NCBI RefSeq assembly: GCF_024168645.1
Contig: NZ_JALJWF010000001.1
Coordinates: forward strand, 2,595,001-2,659,000
Length of the DNA: 64,000 nucleotides
Source: Pseudomonas sp. GGS8
GTDB taxonomy: Bacteria > Pseudomonadota > Gammaproteobacteria > Pseudomonadales > Pseudomonadaceae
Direction: 5' to 3'
Part shown: piece after piece, positions 34,301-42,690 of the stretch
Layout of the letters: every line of letters starts with the position of its first letter
Numbering within the stretch: position 1 is the stretch's first letter
Notes under the pieces: generated by a model
Database searches by the model: none
Seen by the model: the letters and a program-made list of their open reading frames with translations, nothing else
What the model was told of the DNA's origin: nothing
Position numbers and translations under genes: made by a program

Positions 34301-35729
34301 GCAGGTACGCGCTACGTATGCCCTGGCGACCGTTGTAGCCCTCGGCGAGCATTTGCAGCAGAGCCTGATAGTGTTTTTCGTCGAGGTTAGCGTAAGGCGA
34401 GGCCTTACGCAGCATCTCCAGCAGCGCTTGTTCCTGCCATTCCTGACAGCTGACCTCGGCGATGATCTGCTGGGCCAGCACGTCCAGTGGCGCTTCGGGG
34501 ATCAGCAAGGTGTCGAGTTCGCCACGGCGCACGCAGTCGAGCAGGGCGGCGCATTCGATCAGATCGTCACGGGTGGTGGCGAACAACCGGCCCTTGGGCG
34601 TGCCGCCGACCTGGTGCCCGGAGCGGCCGACCCGTTGCAGAAACCCGGCAATCGAGCGCGGTGAAGCGATCTGGCACACCAGGTCGACGTCGCCGATATC
34701 GATCCCCAATTCCAGCGAGGCGGTGGCGATCAGCACTTGCAGCTCGCCGCGCTTGAGCCGTTGCTCGGCGTCCAGGCGAAATTCCTTGGCCAGGCTGCCA
34801 TGGTGGGCGGCCACCGCGTCTTTGCCGAGGCGTTCGCTCAAGTGTCGGCTCAGGCGTTCGGCCAGACGCCGGGTGTTGACGAAAATTAGCGTGGTCCGGT
34901 GTTCACGGGCGAGGGCGGCGAGGCGGTCATAGACCAGCTCCCACGCGTCGTTGGCCATCACCGCTGACAACGGCACGGGAGGCACTTCTATATCGAGATC
35001 CCGTGGGCGGGCGTGGCCGATGTCGATGATTTCGCAGGTGCGATCACGACCAACCAAAAAACGCGACACCGCTTCGATGGGTTTTTGCGTGGCGGACAGG
35101 CCGATTCGCACCAGCGGTTGCGGGCAAAGCGCTTGCAGACGTTCCAGGCTCAAGGCCAGGTGGCTGCCGCGTTTGCTGGCGGCGATGGCGTGGATTTCGT
35201 CGACGATCACCGTTTGCGTGGTGCCGAGCATTTTCCGGCCGGAGTCGGAGCCGAGTAGCACGTAAAGGGATTCCGGAGTGGTCACCAGAATGTGCGGCGC
35301 GGTTTTGCGCATGGCCGAACGGTCTTTTTGCGGCGTATCGCCGGTGCGCACGGCAGTGCTGATCGGCACGTCGGGCAGGCCCATCACGCGTAACTGCTCG
35401 GTGATGCCGACCAGCGGGTTTTGCAGGTTGATCTGGATGTCGTTGGACAGCGCCTTGAGCGGCGAAACGTAGACCACTAGGGTTTCGTCCGGCAGGCCAT
35501 CGGGGTTTTCCAGGCCGCGATGGACCAGATCGTCGAGCACGGCCAGAAACGCGGTGAGGGTTTTACCCGAGCCGGTGGGCGCGGCAATCAGCGTTGAGCG
35601 ACGCTGGCGGATCAACGGCCACGCACGGGCTTGGGCGGCGGTGGCCGTCGCGAAGGTGTTGCTGAACCAGGCGCTGACGGCAGGGTGAAAACCGTTCAGA
35701 GCGCTGTCTGCGGGGATGGGCAGGTTCAT
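31398..35729 (-). CDS. lhr: ATP-dependent helicase Lhr
   Basis: 1443 aa, a full-length Lhr of the extended bacterial type. SF2 motifs: APTGSGKTLTAFL (I), VTTPESLYVLL region (Ib), VDEIHAIA (II, DExH), GLSATQK (III), LELGIDIGDVDLV (V) and QRVGRSGHQ (VI). They are followed by the winged-helix, Lhr-core and large C-terminal domains. It is a 3'-5' DNA translocase with a DNA-repair role. The start taken is the ATG at 35729, just before the homologous N-terminus. The open frame runs on to 36032 through a REP element, which is not coding. Confidence 0.93.
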   Translation of the reverse strand: MNLPIPADSALNGFHPAVSAWFSNTFATATAAQARAWPLIRQRRSTLIAAPTGSGKTLTAFLAVLDDLVHRGLENPDGLPDETLVVYVSPLKALSNDIQINLQNPLVGITEQLRVMGLPDVPISTAVRTGDTPQKDRSAMRKTAPHILVTTPESLYVLLGSDSGRKMLGTTQTVIVDEIHAIAASKRGSHLALSLERLQALCPQPLVRIGLSATQKPIEAVSRFLVGRDRTCEIIDIGHARPRDLDIEVPPVPLSAVMANDAWELVYDRLAALAREHRTTLIFVNTRRLAERLSRHLSERLGKDAVAAHHGSLAKEFRLDAEQRLKRGELQVLIATASLELGIDIGDVDLVCQIASPRSIAGFLQRVGRSGHQVGGTPKGRLFATTRDDLIECAALLDCVRRGELDTLLIPEAPLDVLAQQIIAEVSCQEWQEQALLEMLRKASPYANLDEKHYQALLQMLAEGYNGRQGIRSAYLHRDAVSRTLRGRRGAKLTAVTSGGTIPDNADYSVLLEPQGLNIGSVNEDFAVESIAGDIFQLGNTSYRILRVETGKVRVEDAQGQPPTIPFWLGEAPGRSNELSFAVARLQAQLDELLAATPGNLQPALDWLTDTLGLNLASAEQLVDYLARARLTLGALPSQDTLVMERFFDESGGTQLIIHSPFGSRINRAWGLALRKRFCRTFNFELQAAASEDAIVLSLSTSHSFELDDVWRYLHSNSAEHTLIQAVLEAPLFGVRWRWNAGVALALPRYSGGRKVPPQIQRMKSEDLIASVFPDQIACVENLAGEREIPDHPLVEQTLDDCLHEAMDSEGWLALLRRMEQGDIHLISRDLPAPSPLAAEILSARPYTFLDDAPLEERRTQAVLNRRWSDPQSTDDLGALDADAITAVRDEAWPTPTGLDEMHEALMSLACITEAEAQANPNWLEWLNTLANSGRASRLQINAKQSLWLPLERLTCLRAIYPQATLLPPLEPLPGFDEIWEPDEAVLEVIRARLSAFGPLPLKMIAEPLGLPALQVTQALAQLEREGYVLRGQFTPRASEEEWCERHLLARIHRYTVKRLRREIEPVALQDFMRFLFDWQHLSAASRGQGSAVLSAIISQFEGYPAAASAWDSDILPARLKDYSASWLDELCRSGKLVWTRLTARNKSAGTALRSTPILLLPRSQVGLWSSLTEQTPVSELSPKTQKVHEALSQHGALFFDELIHEAHLLRSELEIALQELVGAGLVNADSFAGLRALITPASRRQNRSSRRGRGAFVGGMDDAGRWALLRRGAAASAVDKPVVDKPRPTSTPTETLEHIAMTLLRRYGVVFWRLLEREADWLPSWRELLRTLHRLEARGEIRGGRFISGLAGEQFALPEAIPLLREVRRRPHDGSLIAVCGVDPLNLAGTLLPGAKVPALVSNRLVYRDGLPAAAEIAGKQQLWLELDQQASAEVLSKLIRH

Positions 35730-35799
35730 GAGCCAATTTATGCGGGTGGGGACGGGAAGTTGCAAGTACCGCTCAGGAGCTGTGCTGATCCTGAGAGCC

Positions 35800-35895
35800 T
35801 CATCGCGGGCAAGCCCGCTCCCACAGGGATCTTCTGTGAATGCAATATTTGTGAACAACAAAGAACACTGTGGGAGCGGGCTTGCCCGCGATGGG
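35800..35895. repeat. REP doublet flanking lhr (upstream copy)
   Basis: Inverted REPs with the same spacer as the copy at 31282-31386, in the same orientation, 70 bases upstream of the lhr start. Confidence 0.9.
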
Positions 35896-36054
35896 GTCAG
35901 TGGCAGCACTACAAATCCCCGGGAACTACACTTTACGGATGACGGTTGCGCACTAAACCCGCAAAATGCAACGATTCCGGCAATTATTGAGGACATCGCC
36001 TGCGGGCGCTGTCGATAAAGCCATCGTTCCAATCAGACTGGGCTTGCTGACTCT

Positions 36055-36939
36055 ATGCGAATGCGCCTTATGTTACTGGGCGGCGGAAATGCCCTTGGGC
36101 AGGCGCTGATTCGCCTCGGTGCGGAGGAAGACATCGGTTTCCTCGCCCCCCGCCCACCACAAGACGGCTGGGACGCCGCGAGCTTGACGCAACTGCTCGA
36201 CGATACCCGTCCGGATGCGTTGATCAATCTCGCCTACTATTTCGACTGGTTCCAGGCGGAAACCGTCAGCGAGCAGCGTCTGGCTGGGCAGGAGCGCGCC
36301 ATCGAGCGTCTGGCCGAGCTGTGCCAGCATCACAACATCGTGCTGCTGCAACCGTCGAGTTATCGCGTGTTCGATGGCTCCCGGGCGACCGCCTACAGCG
36401 AAAAAGACGAACCGGTGCCGCTGGGCCTGCGTGGTCAGGCCCTGTGGCGCATCGAGCAAAGTGTGCGCGCCACTTGTCCACAGCACGTGTTGTTGCGTTT
36501 CGGCTGGTTGCTCGATGACAGCCCCGACGGCACTCTCGGGCGATTCCTGGCTCGGGCCGAGAAAGCGCAAGAGCTGCTGTTGGCGGATGATCGTCGCGGT
36601 AATCCGACGCCGGTGGACGACGCTGCCCGAGTGATCATTTCGGTGCTCAAGCAACTCGATTGCGCAGCGCCGCTGTGGGGCACTTACCACTACGCCGGGC
36701 ATGAGGCGACGACGCCGCTGGCATTGGGGCAGGCAATCCTTACCGAAGCACGCGCCCTGCACCCGCTGGCCATCGAATCGCCGACCGCCCAGGCTCACGC
36801 CGCACGGCCCGACGCTGCCGAAGAACCGCAACACGCGGTGCTGGCCTGCAAGAAAATTCTGCACACTTTCGGGATCAAACCCCGCGCCTGGCGCGCGGCA
36901 CTCCCGGGCTTACTGGATAGGTTTTATCGCCATGGCTGA
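36055..36939 (+). CDS. RmlD-type NAD(P)-dependent sugar reductase-like protein
   Basis: 294 aa short-chain dehydrogenase of the dTDP-4-dehydrorhamnose reductase type. An N-terminal nucleotide site LMLLGGGNALGQALI, LQPSSYRVFDG with the conserved Ser, and a C-terminal TYHYAGHEATTPLALGQAI are seen. The YxxxK pair is not obvious, so activity is uncertain. It overlaps the next epimerase gene by eight bases. No lipopolysaccharide cluster is nearby. Confidence 0.8.
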   Translation: MRMRLMLLGGGNALGQALIRLGAEEDIGFLAPRPPQDGWDAASLTQLLDDTRPDALINLAYYFDWFQAETVSEQRLAGQERAIERLAELCQHHNIVLLQPSSYRVFDGSRATAYSEKDEPVPLGLRGQALWRIEQSVRATCPQHVLLRFGWLLDDSPDGTLGRFLARAEKAQELLLADDRRGNPTPVDDAARVIISVLKQLDCAAPLWGTYHYAGHEATTPLALGQAILTEARALHPLAIESPTAQAHAARPDAAEEPQHAVLACKKILHTFGIKPRAWRAALPGLLDRFYRHG

Positions 36940-37861
36940 CGGCCCTGTTTTAATCACCGGCGGCGCCGGTTTCATCGGTTCGCACCTGACCGACGCTTTG
37001 CTCGCCAAAGGGCATTCGGTGCGGATCCTCGATGACTTGTCCACCGGTAAGCGCAGTAACCTGCCGATGGACAATCCCCTGGTCGAACTGATCGAAGGCG
37101 ACGTTGCCGATGCCGCGCTGGTAGCGCAGGCGATGGTCGGTTGCAGCGCTGTGGCGCATCTGGCCGCAGTGGCTTCGGTGCAGGCCTCGGTGGATGACCC
37201 GGTGAAAACTCACCAGAGCAACTTCATAGGCTCGCTGAACGTCTGCGAAGCCATGCGTCAGGCCGGTGTCAAACGCGTGTTGTACGCGTCCAGCGCAGCG
37301 GTCTATGGCAACAATGGCGAAGGTGAATCGATCGACGAAGACACGCCCAAGGCACCGTTGACGCCGTACGCGGCGGACAAGTTGGCGAGCGAGCATTACT
37401 TCGACTTCTATCGCCGCCAGCATGGTCTGGAACCGGTGATTTTCCGCTTCTTCAACATCTTCGGCCCGCGTCAGGATCCGTCCTCGCCGTACTCTGGCGT
37501 GATCAGCATTTTCAGCGAGCGCGCGCAGAAAGGCCTGCCGATTACCGTATTCGGCGATGGCGAGCAGACTCGGGATTTTGTCTACGTCGAGGACTTGGTG
37601 GACGTACTGGTGCAAGCCATCGAGAAACCGCAGGTCGAGGTCGGGGCGGTGAATGTCGGCTGGAATCAGGCGACGACTCTCAAGCAGATGCTTGAAGCCC
37701 TTGAAGCAGTGGTCGGCACGCTGCCGCCCGTTAGCTATGGCCCGGCGCGTTCCGGTGACATCCGCCATTCACGAGCGAATAACCGGCGTTTGCTGGAGCG
37801 GTTCACCTACCCGGAGCAGACGCCGATGAGCGTTGGCCTGGCGCGGTTGTTGGGGCTCTGA
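36932..37861 (+). CDS. NAD-dependent epimerase/dehydratase (GalE/WbpP-like)
   Basis: 309 aa extended SDR. NAD site ITGGAGFIGSHL at the N-terminus, ASSAAVYGNNGE with catalytic Ser, PYAADKLASEHY with the YxxxK pair, FFNIFGPRQDPSSPYSGV in the substrate pocket and RDFVYVEDLVD. It probably acts on a UDP- or dTDP-sugar 4-epimerisation. It is translationally coupled to the RmlD-like gene and ends in a strong terminator. Confidence 0.9.
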   Translation: MADGPVLITGGAGFIGSHLTDALLAKGHSVRILDDLSTGKRSNLPMDNPLVELIEGDVADAALVAQAMVGCSAVAHLAAVASVQASVDDPVKTHQSNFIGSLNVCEAMRQAGVKRVLYASSAAVYGNNGEGESIDEDTPKAPLTPYAADKLASEHYFDFYRRQHGLEPVIFRFFNIFGPRQDPSSPYSGVISIFSERAQKGLPITVFGDGEQTRDFVYVEDLVDVLVQAIEKPQVEVGAVNVGWNQATTLKQMLEALEAVVGTLPPVSYGPARSGDIRHSRANNRRLLERFTYPEQTPMSVGLARLLGL

Positions 37862-37878
37862 GGTTTTACACAGCCGTG

Positions 37879-37907
37879 AAAAAGGCGCCTTGAAGGCGCC
37901 TTTTTTG
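37879..37907 (+). terminator. Rho-independent terminator
   Basis: AAAAAGGCGCC-TTGA-GGCGCCTTTTTT, 18 bases after the epimerase stop. Symmetric, so it may also serve the opposing ompW side. Confidence 0.92.
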
Positions 37908-37928
37908 TGTGTCGAATATGACCGGTGC

Positions 37929-38056
37929 AGTTCCTTGTGGTGAGGGGGCTTGCCCCCGTTGGGTTGCGAAGCAGCCCCACTGCATTTCGCCTGACGTCCT
38001 CATCGGATGGATGGCGCCTGCTGCGCAGGCGAACGGGGGCAAGCCTCCTCGCCACG
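37929..38056. repeat. Long inverted repeat of the GAGGGGGCTTGCCCCC family
   Basis: Arms TGTGGTGAGGGGGCTTGCCC and complement with inner GTTGCGAAGCAGCCCC. Second copy of the element at 28912-29046, lying between the terminator and the ompW stop. Confidence 0.85.
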
Positions 38057-38061
38057 GTTCT

Positions 38062-38760
38062 TTAGAACTTGTAACCCAGACCGACCATGTAGATGAACGG
38101 ATCGACGTCCACGTTCACCCGTGCGCGGGTGCCCGGGGCCACGGCATTGTTCTCGACGGTCGCACGGGTGTCGATGTCGATGTAGCGCACTTGGGCGTTG
38201 ATCATCACCTTGTCGGTGAGCATGTAGTCGGCACCGACTTCCCAGGCCAGGCCCCAGGAGTTTTCCGCCTTGAAGTTGCTGAAGCCGTTGGCGCGAGCTT
38301 CGCTGCTGAGGCTTTCGTCGTAGATCCAGGTGTAGTTGATACCGCCGCCAACATACGGCTGGAACGCGGACTTGGCGTCCAGCGGGTAGTAGACCAGGCT
38401 CAGGGTCGGCGGCAGGTGTTTCAGGGTGCCGAGTTTGCCGTTGGCGGCGCCGAGCGCGGTGCCTTTGAGCTTCACGTCATGTTCGAACGGCGAAGCCGCC
38501 AGCAGTTCGATCGCCAGGTTGTTGGTGATCATGTAGGCGAAGTTCAGGCCCAGTTGCGTGTCGCTGCTCATGGTGGCCTTGCCACCCAGGTCGGCGCCCT
38601 TCAGCGGGCCTTGATCGACCTTGACGCTGGAGCTGTCGGCTGTCGGATTGACGGTGATCGCACCGGCCCGAACGATGAAGTCGCCGGAGGTATGGGCATG
38701 GGCGAGCGGGGCTGCGAGCGCGAGGGCAAGCAGCGAAGCGCTGAGCAGGGGCTTGTGCAT
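38062..38760 (-). CDS. ompW: OmpW family outer-membrane protein
   Basis: 232 aa. A signal peptide ending in AHAH is followed by an eight-stranded barrel: GDFIVRAGAITVNP at the start, LPPTLSLVYYPL, QPYVGGGINYTWIY and the terminal aromatic strand MVGLGYKF. It is a small channel for hydrophobic compounds in the outer membrane. It stands alone, with REP elements on both sides. Confidence 0.93.
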   Translation of the reverse strand: MHKPLLSASLLALALAAPLAHAHTSGDFIVRAGAITVNPTADSSSVKVDQGPLKGADLGGKATMSSDTQLGLNFAYMITNNLAIELLAASPFEHDVKLKGTALGAANGKLGTLKHLPPTLSLVYYPLDAKSAFQPYVGGGINYTWIYDESLSSEARANGFSNFKAENSWGLAWEVGADYMLTDKVMINAQVRYIDIDTRATVENNAVAPGTRARVNVDVDPFIYMVGLGYKF

Positions 38761-38880
38761 GAGGGCTCCAAAGGACGTTAAAAATGGTTGATGTCCAATG
38801 GTAGGGATCCAACTGATACGGTCTTTTGACTCAGCTCAATGAAACAGTGATGGGCTGATTTTTGCGGAGTTTTTGAGGGC

Positions 38881-38949
38881 CTCATCGCGGGCAAGCCCGC
38901 TCCCACAAAGGCAATGCAAAGCCTGTGGGAGCGGGCTTGCCCGCGATGG
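38881..38949. repeat. Compact REP doublet, GGGCTTGCCCGC type
   Basis: Inverted REPs CTCATCGCGGGCAAGCCCGC and complement with only about 15 bases between them, between ompW and the DUF3299 gene. Confidence 0.88.
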
Positions 38950-38980
38950 CAATCTTGTAGGCGACAGATAACTGCCGGAT

Positions 38981-39499
38981 TCACTCCGGCAGTTCATACA
39001 CATAAATCTTCTGCGCCTCCATCTGATACCCGGCATCTGCCAGTTCGCTGGTGGACGCCTTGACCTGCAACGCACCTTCGACCCAGTACGGCTGATACAG
39101 CTCATCGAGCTTCACGCCGACTTCGCTTTTGACATGCACGATCTGGTTCGACGGCGGCGGTGGTACGTGGATGCAGGCGCCGAAATACGGCACCAGCAGA
39201 AACTCCGTGGTGCGGCCTTCTTCACTGACTTCCAGCGGCACGATGTACCCCGGCAAGCGAATGTTCTGGCCATCGAGACTTTTCACCACTGGCGCGTTCG
39301 GCATGTCTTGTTTGGCGGCCGGGGCCGACTCTGCGGACAATGCATCACTCATCTTCGACAGGTCGTGCAGCGGCGTCATGTTCGGCACTTCCGGCGGGGC
39401 ATCCGGCGGGATCATTTCCGACCAGGTCAGGTCTTTCGGCTCGGCCGCCCACAGCGGCAGGGCGACCAGCATCAACAGCGCAAGCAGGGCGCGGGGCAT
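38981..39499 (-). CDS. DUF3299 periplasmic protein of the zinc operon
   Basis: 172 aa. Signal peptide MPRALLALLMLVALPLWA, then the DUF3299 domain with PGYIVPLE, TEFLLVPYFGACIHVPPPP and QMEAQKIYVYELPE. The start is the ATG at 39499 with GAGGA eight bases upstream. It is the last gene after the ABC permease (11-base gap). The GACIHVPPPP motif has Cys and His that could hold a metal. This gene set is zinc-starvation induced in P. aeruginosa as far as I recall. Confidence 0.88.
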   Translation of the reverse strand: MPRALLALLMLVALPLWAAEPKDLTWSEMIPPDAPPEVPNMTPLHDLSKMSDALSAESAPAAKQDMPNAPVVKSLDGQNIRLPGYIVPLEVSEEGRTTEFLLVPYFGACIHVPPPPSNQIVHVKSEVGVKLDELYQPYWVEGALQVKASTSELADAGYQMEAQKIYVYELPE

Positions 39500-39510
39500 G
39501 TGCAACGTCC

Positions 39511-40776
39511 TCATAGTCGGATCGACAGGCCATCGGCCAAGGATTGGCGATAAGCGCGCCAGGCTGGCACGCTGCCCATCAGCAGCGCGGCGATCAGGAT
39601 GCCACCGAGCAGCGTCCATTCATATTCGCTCGGCCAGGCCAGTGGCAGGTACAAACCGTAATTCGACTGCACGTAACCCTGGGCCACGGCGATGCCCACA
39701 TACAGCAGCGCCACGCCGGCAATCACTCCCGACAGCGCCAGGGCAAATGCTTCCAGCACCAGTAAAGTTGCAATATGCCATGGCCGCGCGCCCACCGAAC
39801 GCAGAATCGCCATTTCGCGGCGCCGCTCGTTGAGGCTGGTGAGAATCGCTGTGAGCATGCCGATCAACCCGGTCAGCACCACGAACAGCGAGACGACGAA
39901 CAAGGCTTTTTCTGCCGTGCTCATCAAACTCCACAACTCTTGCAACGCCACGCCCGGCAGGGTCGCCAGCATCGGTTCGCCACGGAATTCGTTGATTTCA
40001 CGTTGCAGCGCGAAGGTCGAAATCTTGTTGTTGAGGCCGAGCATGAACGCGGTGATCGCTTGCGGCGTCAGGTCCATGTTGCGCGCCTGATCGGCACTGA
40101 CCCGACCGTTACCCCGCGCCGGAACACCGTTGTGCCAGTCGATGTGGATCGCTTCCATACCGCCGAGGCTGATGTGCAGCGTGCGGTCCACCGGGGTGCC
40201 GGTGCGCTTGAGGATACCGACCACAGTGAACGGCTTGTCGTCGTGCTTGACCAGGCTGATCGCCGCCACGCCATGGGCCAGCACCAGTTTGTCACCGAGT
40301 TTGTAGTGCAGCGCATCGGCCACTTCGGCGCCGAGCACCACTTCGAAGGGATCGCTGGCGAAGGCGCGGCCATCGGCCAGTTCCAGATGTTGTTGATGGC
40401 CGTACTGGTAATGCTCGAAGTACGCCTCAGTGGTGCCCATCACCCGATAACCGCGATGGGAATCGCCGAGGGACATCGGGATCGCCCACTTCACTTTCGG
40501 GTTGTTGGCGAACTGCTCGAAGCTGTCCCAACGGATGTTGTTGGTGGCGTTGCCGATGCGGAATACCGAATACAGCAGCAGGTTCACCGAGCCGGAACGC
40601 GCGCCGACGATCAGGTCGGTGCCGCTGATGGTGCTGGCGAAACTGGCCTTGGCCTCGGTACGCACCCGCTCCACCGCCAGCAGCAGGCAGACCGACAGGG
40701 CGATGGCGAACGCAGTGAGGATCGCGGTGAAGCGACGGTTAGCCAGGCTGGCCATGGCTAGACGAAACAAATACAT
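39511..40776 (-). CDS. ABC transporter permease, FtsX/MacB type
   Basis: 421 aa. One N-terminal membrane helix, a large periplasmic MacB-type core, then three C-terminal helices (FtsX domain; LTAILTSLNERRREMAILRSVGA is the coupling segment). FtsX/MacB-type (type VII) proteins transmit mechanical work or move lipoproteins rather than importing ions. It pairs with the ATPase one base upstream. Confidence 0.9.
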   Translation of the reverse strand: MYLFRLAMASLANRRFTAILTAFAIALSVCLLLAVERVRTEAKASFASTISGTDLIVGARSGSVNLLLYSVFRIGNATNNIRWDSFEQFANNPKVKWAIPMSLGDSHRGYRVMGTTEAYFEHYQYGHQQHLELADGRAFASDPFEVVLGAEVADALHYKLGDKLVLAHGVAAISLVKHDDKPFTVVGILKRTGTPVDRTLHISLGGMEAIHIDWHNGVPARGNGRVSADQARNMDLTPQAITAFMLGLNNKISTFALQREINEFRGEPMLATLPGVALQELWSLMSTAEKALFVVSLFVVLTGLIGMLTAILTSLNERRREMAILRSVGARPWHIATLLVLEAFALALSGVIAGVALLYVGIAVAQGYVQSNYGLYLPLAWPSEYEWTLLGGILIAALLMGSVPAWRAYRQSLADGLSIRL

Positions 40777-40777
40777 C

Positions 40778-41488
40778 TCAAACCTCGGACGGGGTGGCGG
40801 CGCGATTGAGATCGGCCAGCGACAGGTGGCGATCGAACAGCGGCGCGAGGCTCTGATCGTGACTGACGAACAACAGGCTCGAGCCGGCTTCGCGGCATTC
40901 GGCGAACAGCAGGCGAATGAAGTTTTCGCGAGCGTCGTAGTCCAGCGCTGAGGTCGGTTCGTCGGCGATCACCAGCTCCGGCTGACCAATCAACGCACGC
41001 GCGGCAGCGACCCGTTGCTGCTGGCCGATGGACAGCGAATCGGCGCGACGGCCCAGAATGTTTTCGTCTTTCAGGCCCAGATGGGCGAGCAGGGTGACGG
41101 CGGCCTGATCGACACTGCCGTGGCGCTGTTTTGCCCGTTCGGCGCGCAGTTTCGAGAAGTGGCAGGGCAGTTCGACGTTCTCCCGCACCGACAGAAACGG
41201 CAGCAAGTTGAACTGCTGGAAGATGTAGCCGGTGTGGTCGACCCGGAAGTGGTCGCGGGCACCGGCAGAGAGTTCGGTCAACTCCTGGCCGAGCAGCCGG
41301 ATGCTGCCGCGATCAGGCTTTTGCACACCGCCGAGCAGGCCGAGCAGGGTGGTCTTGCCGCTGCCGCTGGGGCCCTTGAGGAACAGGGTTTCACCAGGCT
41401 CCAGGCGAAACGCCGGGATGTCCAGCAGCGGCGGGTGACCGGGCCAGCTGAAGCCCAGGTCGGACAGTTCGATGAGTGCTTGGGTCAT
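40778..41488 (-). CDS. ABC transporter ATP-binding protein (LolD/MacB type)
   Basis: 236 aa. Walker A GPSGSGKTT at residues 39-47, Q-loop FQQFNLLPFLSV, signature LSIGQQQRVAAARAL, Walker B LVIADEPTSALD and H-loop SHDQSL. It is partner of the permease that follows. A REP doublet separates it from the DUF2796 gene upstream. Confidence 0.93.
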   Translation of the reverse strand: MTQALIELSDLGFSWPGHPPLLDIPAFRLEPGETLFLKGPSGSGKTTLLGLLGGVQKPDRGSIRLLGQELTELSAGARDHFRVDHTGYIFQQFNLLPFLSVRENVELPCHFSKLRAERAKQRHGSVDQAAVTLLAHLGLKDENILGRRADSLSIGQQQRVAAARALIGQPELVIADEPTSALDYDARENFIRLLFAECREAGSSLLFVSHDQSLAPLFDRHLSLADLNRAATPSEV

Positions 41489-41517
41489 ATGAAACCGGTC
41501 AAGGTGAGAGGTGGACT

Positions 41518-41610
41518 TTGTGGGAGCGAGCCTGCTCGCGATAAGGCCGTCACCTTCAACATAGATGTCGACTGTTCGACCGCAATCGCGAGCAGGCTCG
41601 CTCCCACAGG
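41518..41610. repeat. REP doublet, GAGCCTGCTCGC type, inside the zinc operon
   Basis: Inverted REPs about 50 bases apart, placed between the DUF2796 gene and the ABC ATPase gene of the same operon. It may alter the message level of the distal genes. Confidence 0.9.
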
Positions 41611-41624
41611 GCGCCTCGGTGAAT

Positions 41625-42200
41625 TTAGAATTTCAGGGCGGCGGCCTTGGCCGTCACTTCAACCCCTTGCTGTCCGCTCGGGCTGATTAGTTGTACCTGA
41701 ATTTTCTGGGTAGCCGGGAACGTGTTGAAGAAAGTCGCCAGGTCCAGGGTCTTCAGCGCGCCCGGGGCCGAGCAGCTGAATTGGTAACGGGCGTGGATTT
41801 CGCTGTGGTCATGGTGATGTTCGTGACCGTCCTTGGCTTCTTCATGATCATCGTCGGCATCCGGTTTGTCCCCGAACAGCGGGCTTTCCAGTTCTTGAGT
41901 CGCGACCACGCAACCGGCGGCTTTCGGCAGGTTGAACAGCGCCAGTGGTTTTTCCAGCTGGGCGCGGACCGCGGCGACTTTGGCCTTGTCGGCGTCGGTG
42001 GTGGCGGCGTGTTCGAAACCCACCAGGTTCATCGCCGGGCTTTCCAGTTCCAGCTCCAGGGTCTGACCGTCCAGCGCTGCGTTGAGGCGGCCGACGCCGT
42101 GTTCGTGGGCGCCGAGGCTGCCGTGCTCATGGTCGACAGCCGCGTGGGCGACAGCCAGCGGCAACAAGGCAAACGGCAAAGCGAGCAGCAGACGGCGCAT
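41625..42200 (-). CDS. DUF2796 His-rich periplasmic zinc protein (ZrgA-like)
   Basis: 191 aa. After a signal peptide come two His-rich patches: HEHGSLGAHEHGVGRLNAAL at the N-terminus and HEEAKDGHEHHHDHSEIHAR in the middle. The domain (LELELESPAMNLVGFEH, YQFSCSAPGAL) is DUF2796, which in Vibrio ZrgA binds zinc for uptake. GGAG lies nine bases before the ATG. A Zur-like inverted repeat lies 33-50 bases upstream. First gene of the zinc operon. Confidence 0.9.
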   Translation of the reverse strand: MRRLLLALPFALLPLAVAHAAVDHEHGSLGAHEHGVGRLNAALDGQTLELELESPAMNLVGFEHAATTDADKAKVAAVRAQLEKPLALFNLPKAAGCVVATQELESPLFGDKPDADDDHEEAKDGHEHHHDHSEIHARYQFSCSAPGALKTLDLATFFNTFPATQKIQVQLISPSGQQGVEVTAKAAALKF

Positions 42201-42232
42201 GGCGGGTCTCCGAAAAGTAAAGTGAAGAGTTT

Positions 42233-42250
42233 GTTATGTAATCTTATAAC
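42233..42250 (-). promoter_or_regulatory. Candidate Zur box
   Basis: GTTATGTAATCTTATAAC contains GTTAT and ATAAC in inverted orientation and resembles the GTTATA-TATAAC core of gammaproteobacterial Zur sites, though the centre is not ideal. It stands 33 bases before the DUF2796 start in an otherwise GC-rich region. Confidence 0.5.
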
Positions 42251-42335
42251 GAAAGTACTGAGAGTTTGACCGTCTGCTTGGCGTTGCGCAAGACCCATGG
42301 GAGCATGCGAGTCAGGTATGTGCAGGAGCAGACTT

Positions 42336-42677
42336 ATGTTGCGAATACGCGGAAGCATCGGCGACTGGCCGGTGGATTTGACCCTGGAACTGGATGAGGG
42401 CGATTGGGCGCAGCTCGGTGCGCAGTTGCAGGCTGTCAAACCCGAGGCGAGTGCAACACCGGTCAAACCGGTGAGTCAGGACGAGGCGCTGTGGCAGATC
42501 GCTAGAGATTTGCTGCGCAAGGCCGGGCAATTGAGCGGGCCGGATTTGCTGGAGCAACTGGAAGGGCTGACCGGCAGCGCAGCGACGGGCAAGCGCTTGT
42601 TGGTGCGCTTGCGCCACTGCGCAGACGTCAAAGTGGTGAGCGGCGGGGATACGCCGCTCTACAGCTGGATCGAGTAA
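42336..42677 (+). CDS. Conserved hypothetical protein, 113 aa
   Basis: Soluble 113-residue protein, MLRIRGSIGDWPVDLTLELD at the start and a helical second half (DLLRKAGQLSGPDLLEQLEG) ending LYSWIE. AGGAG lies seven bases before the ATG at 42336. It is divergent from the zinc operon, whose promoter region it shares. It looks like a pseudomonad protein without known domain. Confidence 0.8.
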   Translation: MLRIRGSIGDWPVDLTLELDEGDWAQLGAQLQAVKPEASATPVKPVSQDEALWQIARDLLRKAGQLSGPDLLEQLEGLTGSAATGKRLLVRLRHCADVKVVSGGDTPLYSWIE

Positions 42678-42690
42678 GTCGCAAAAAATC

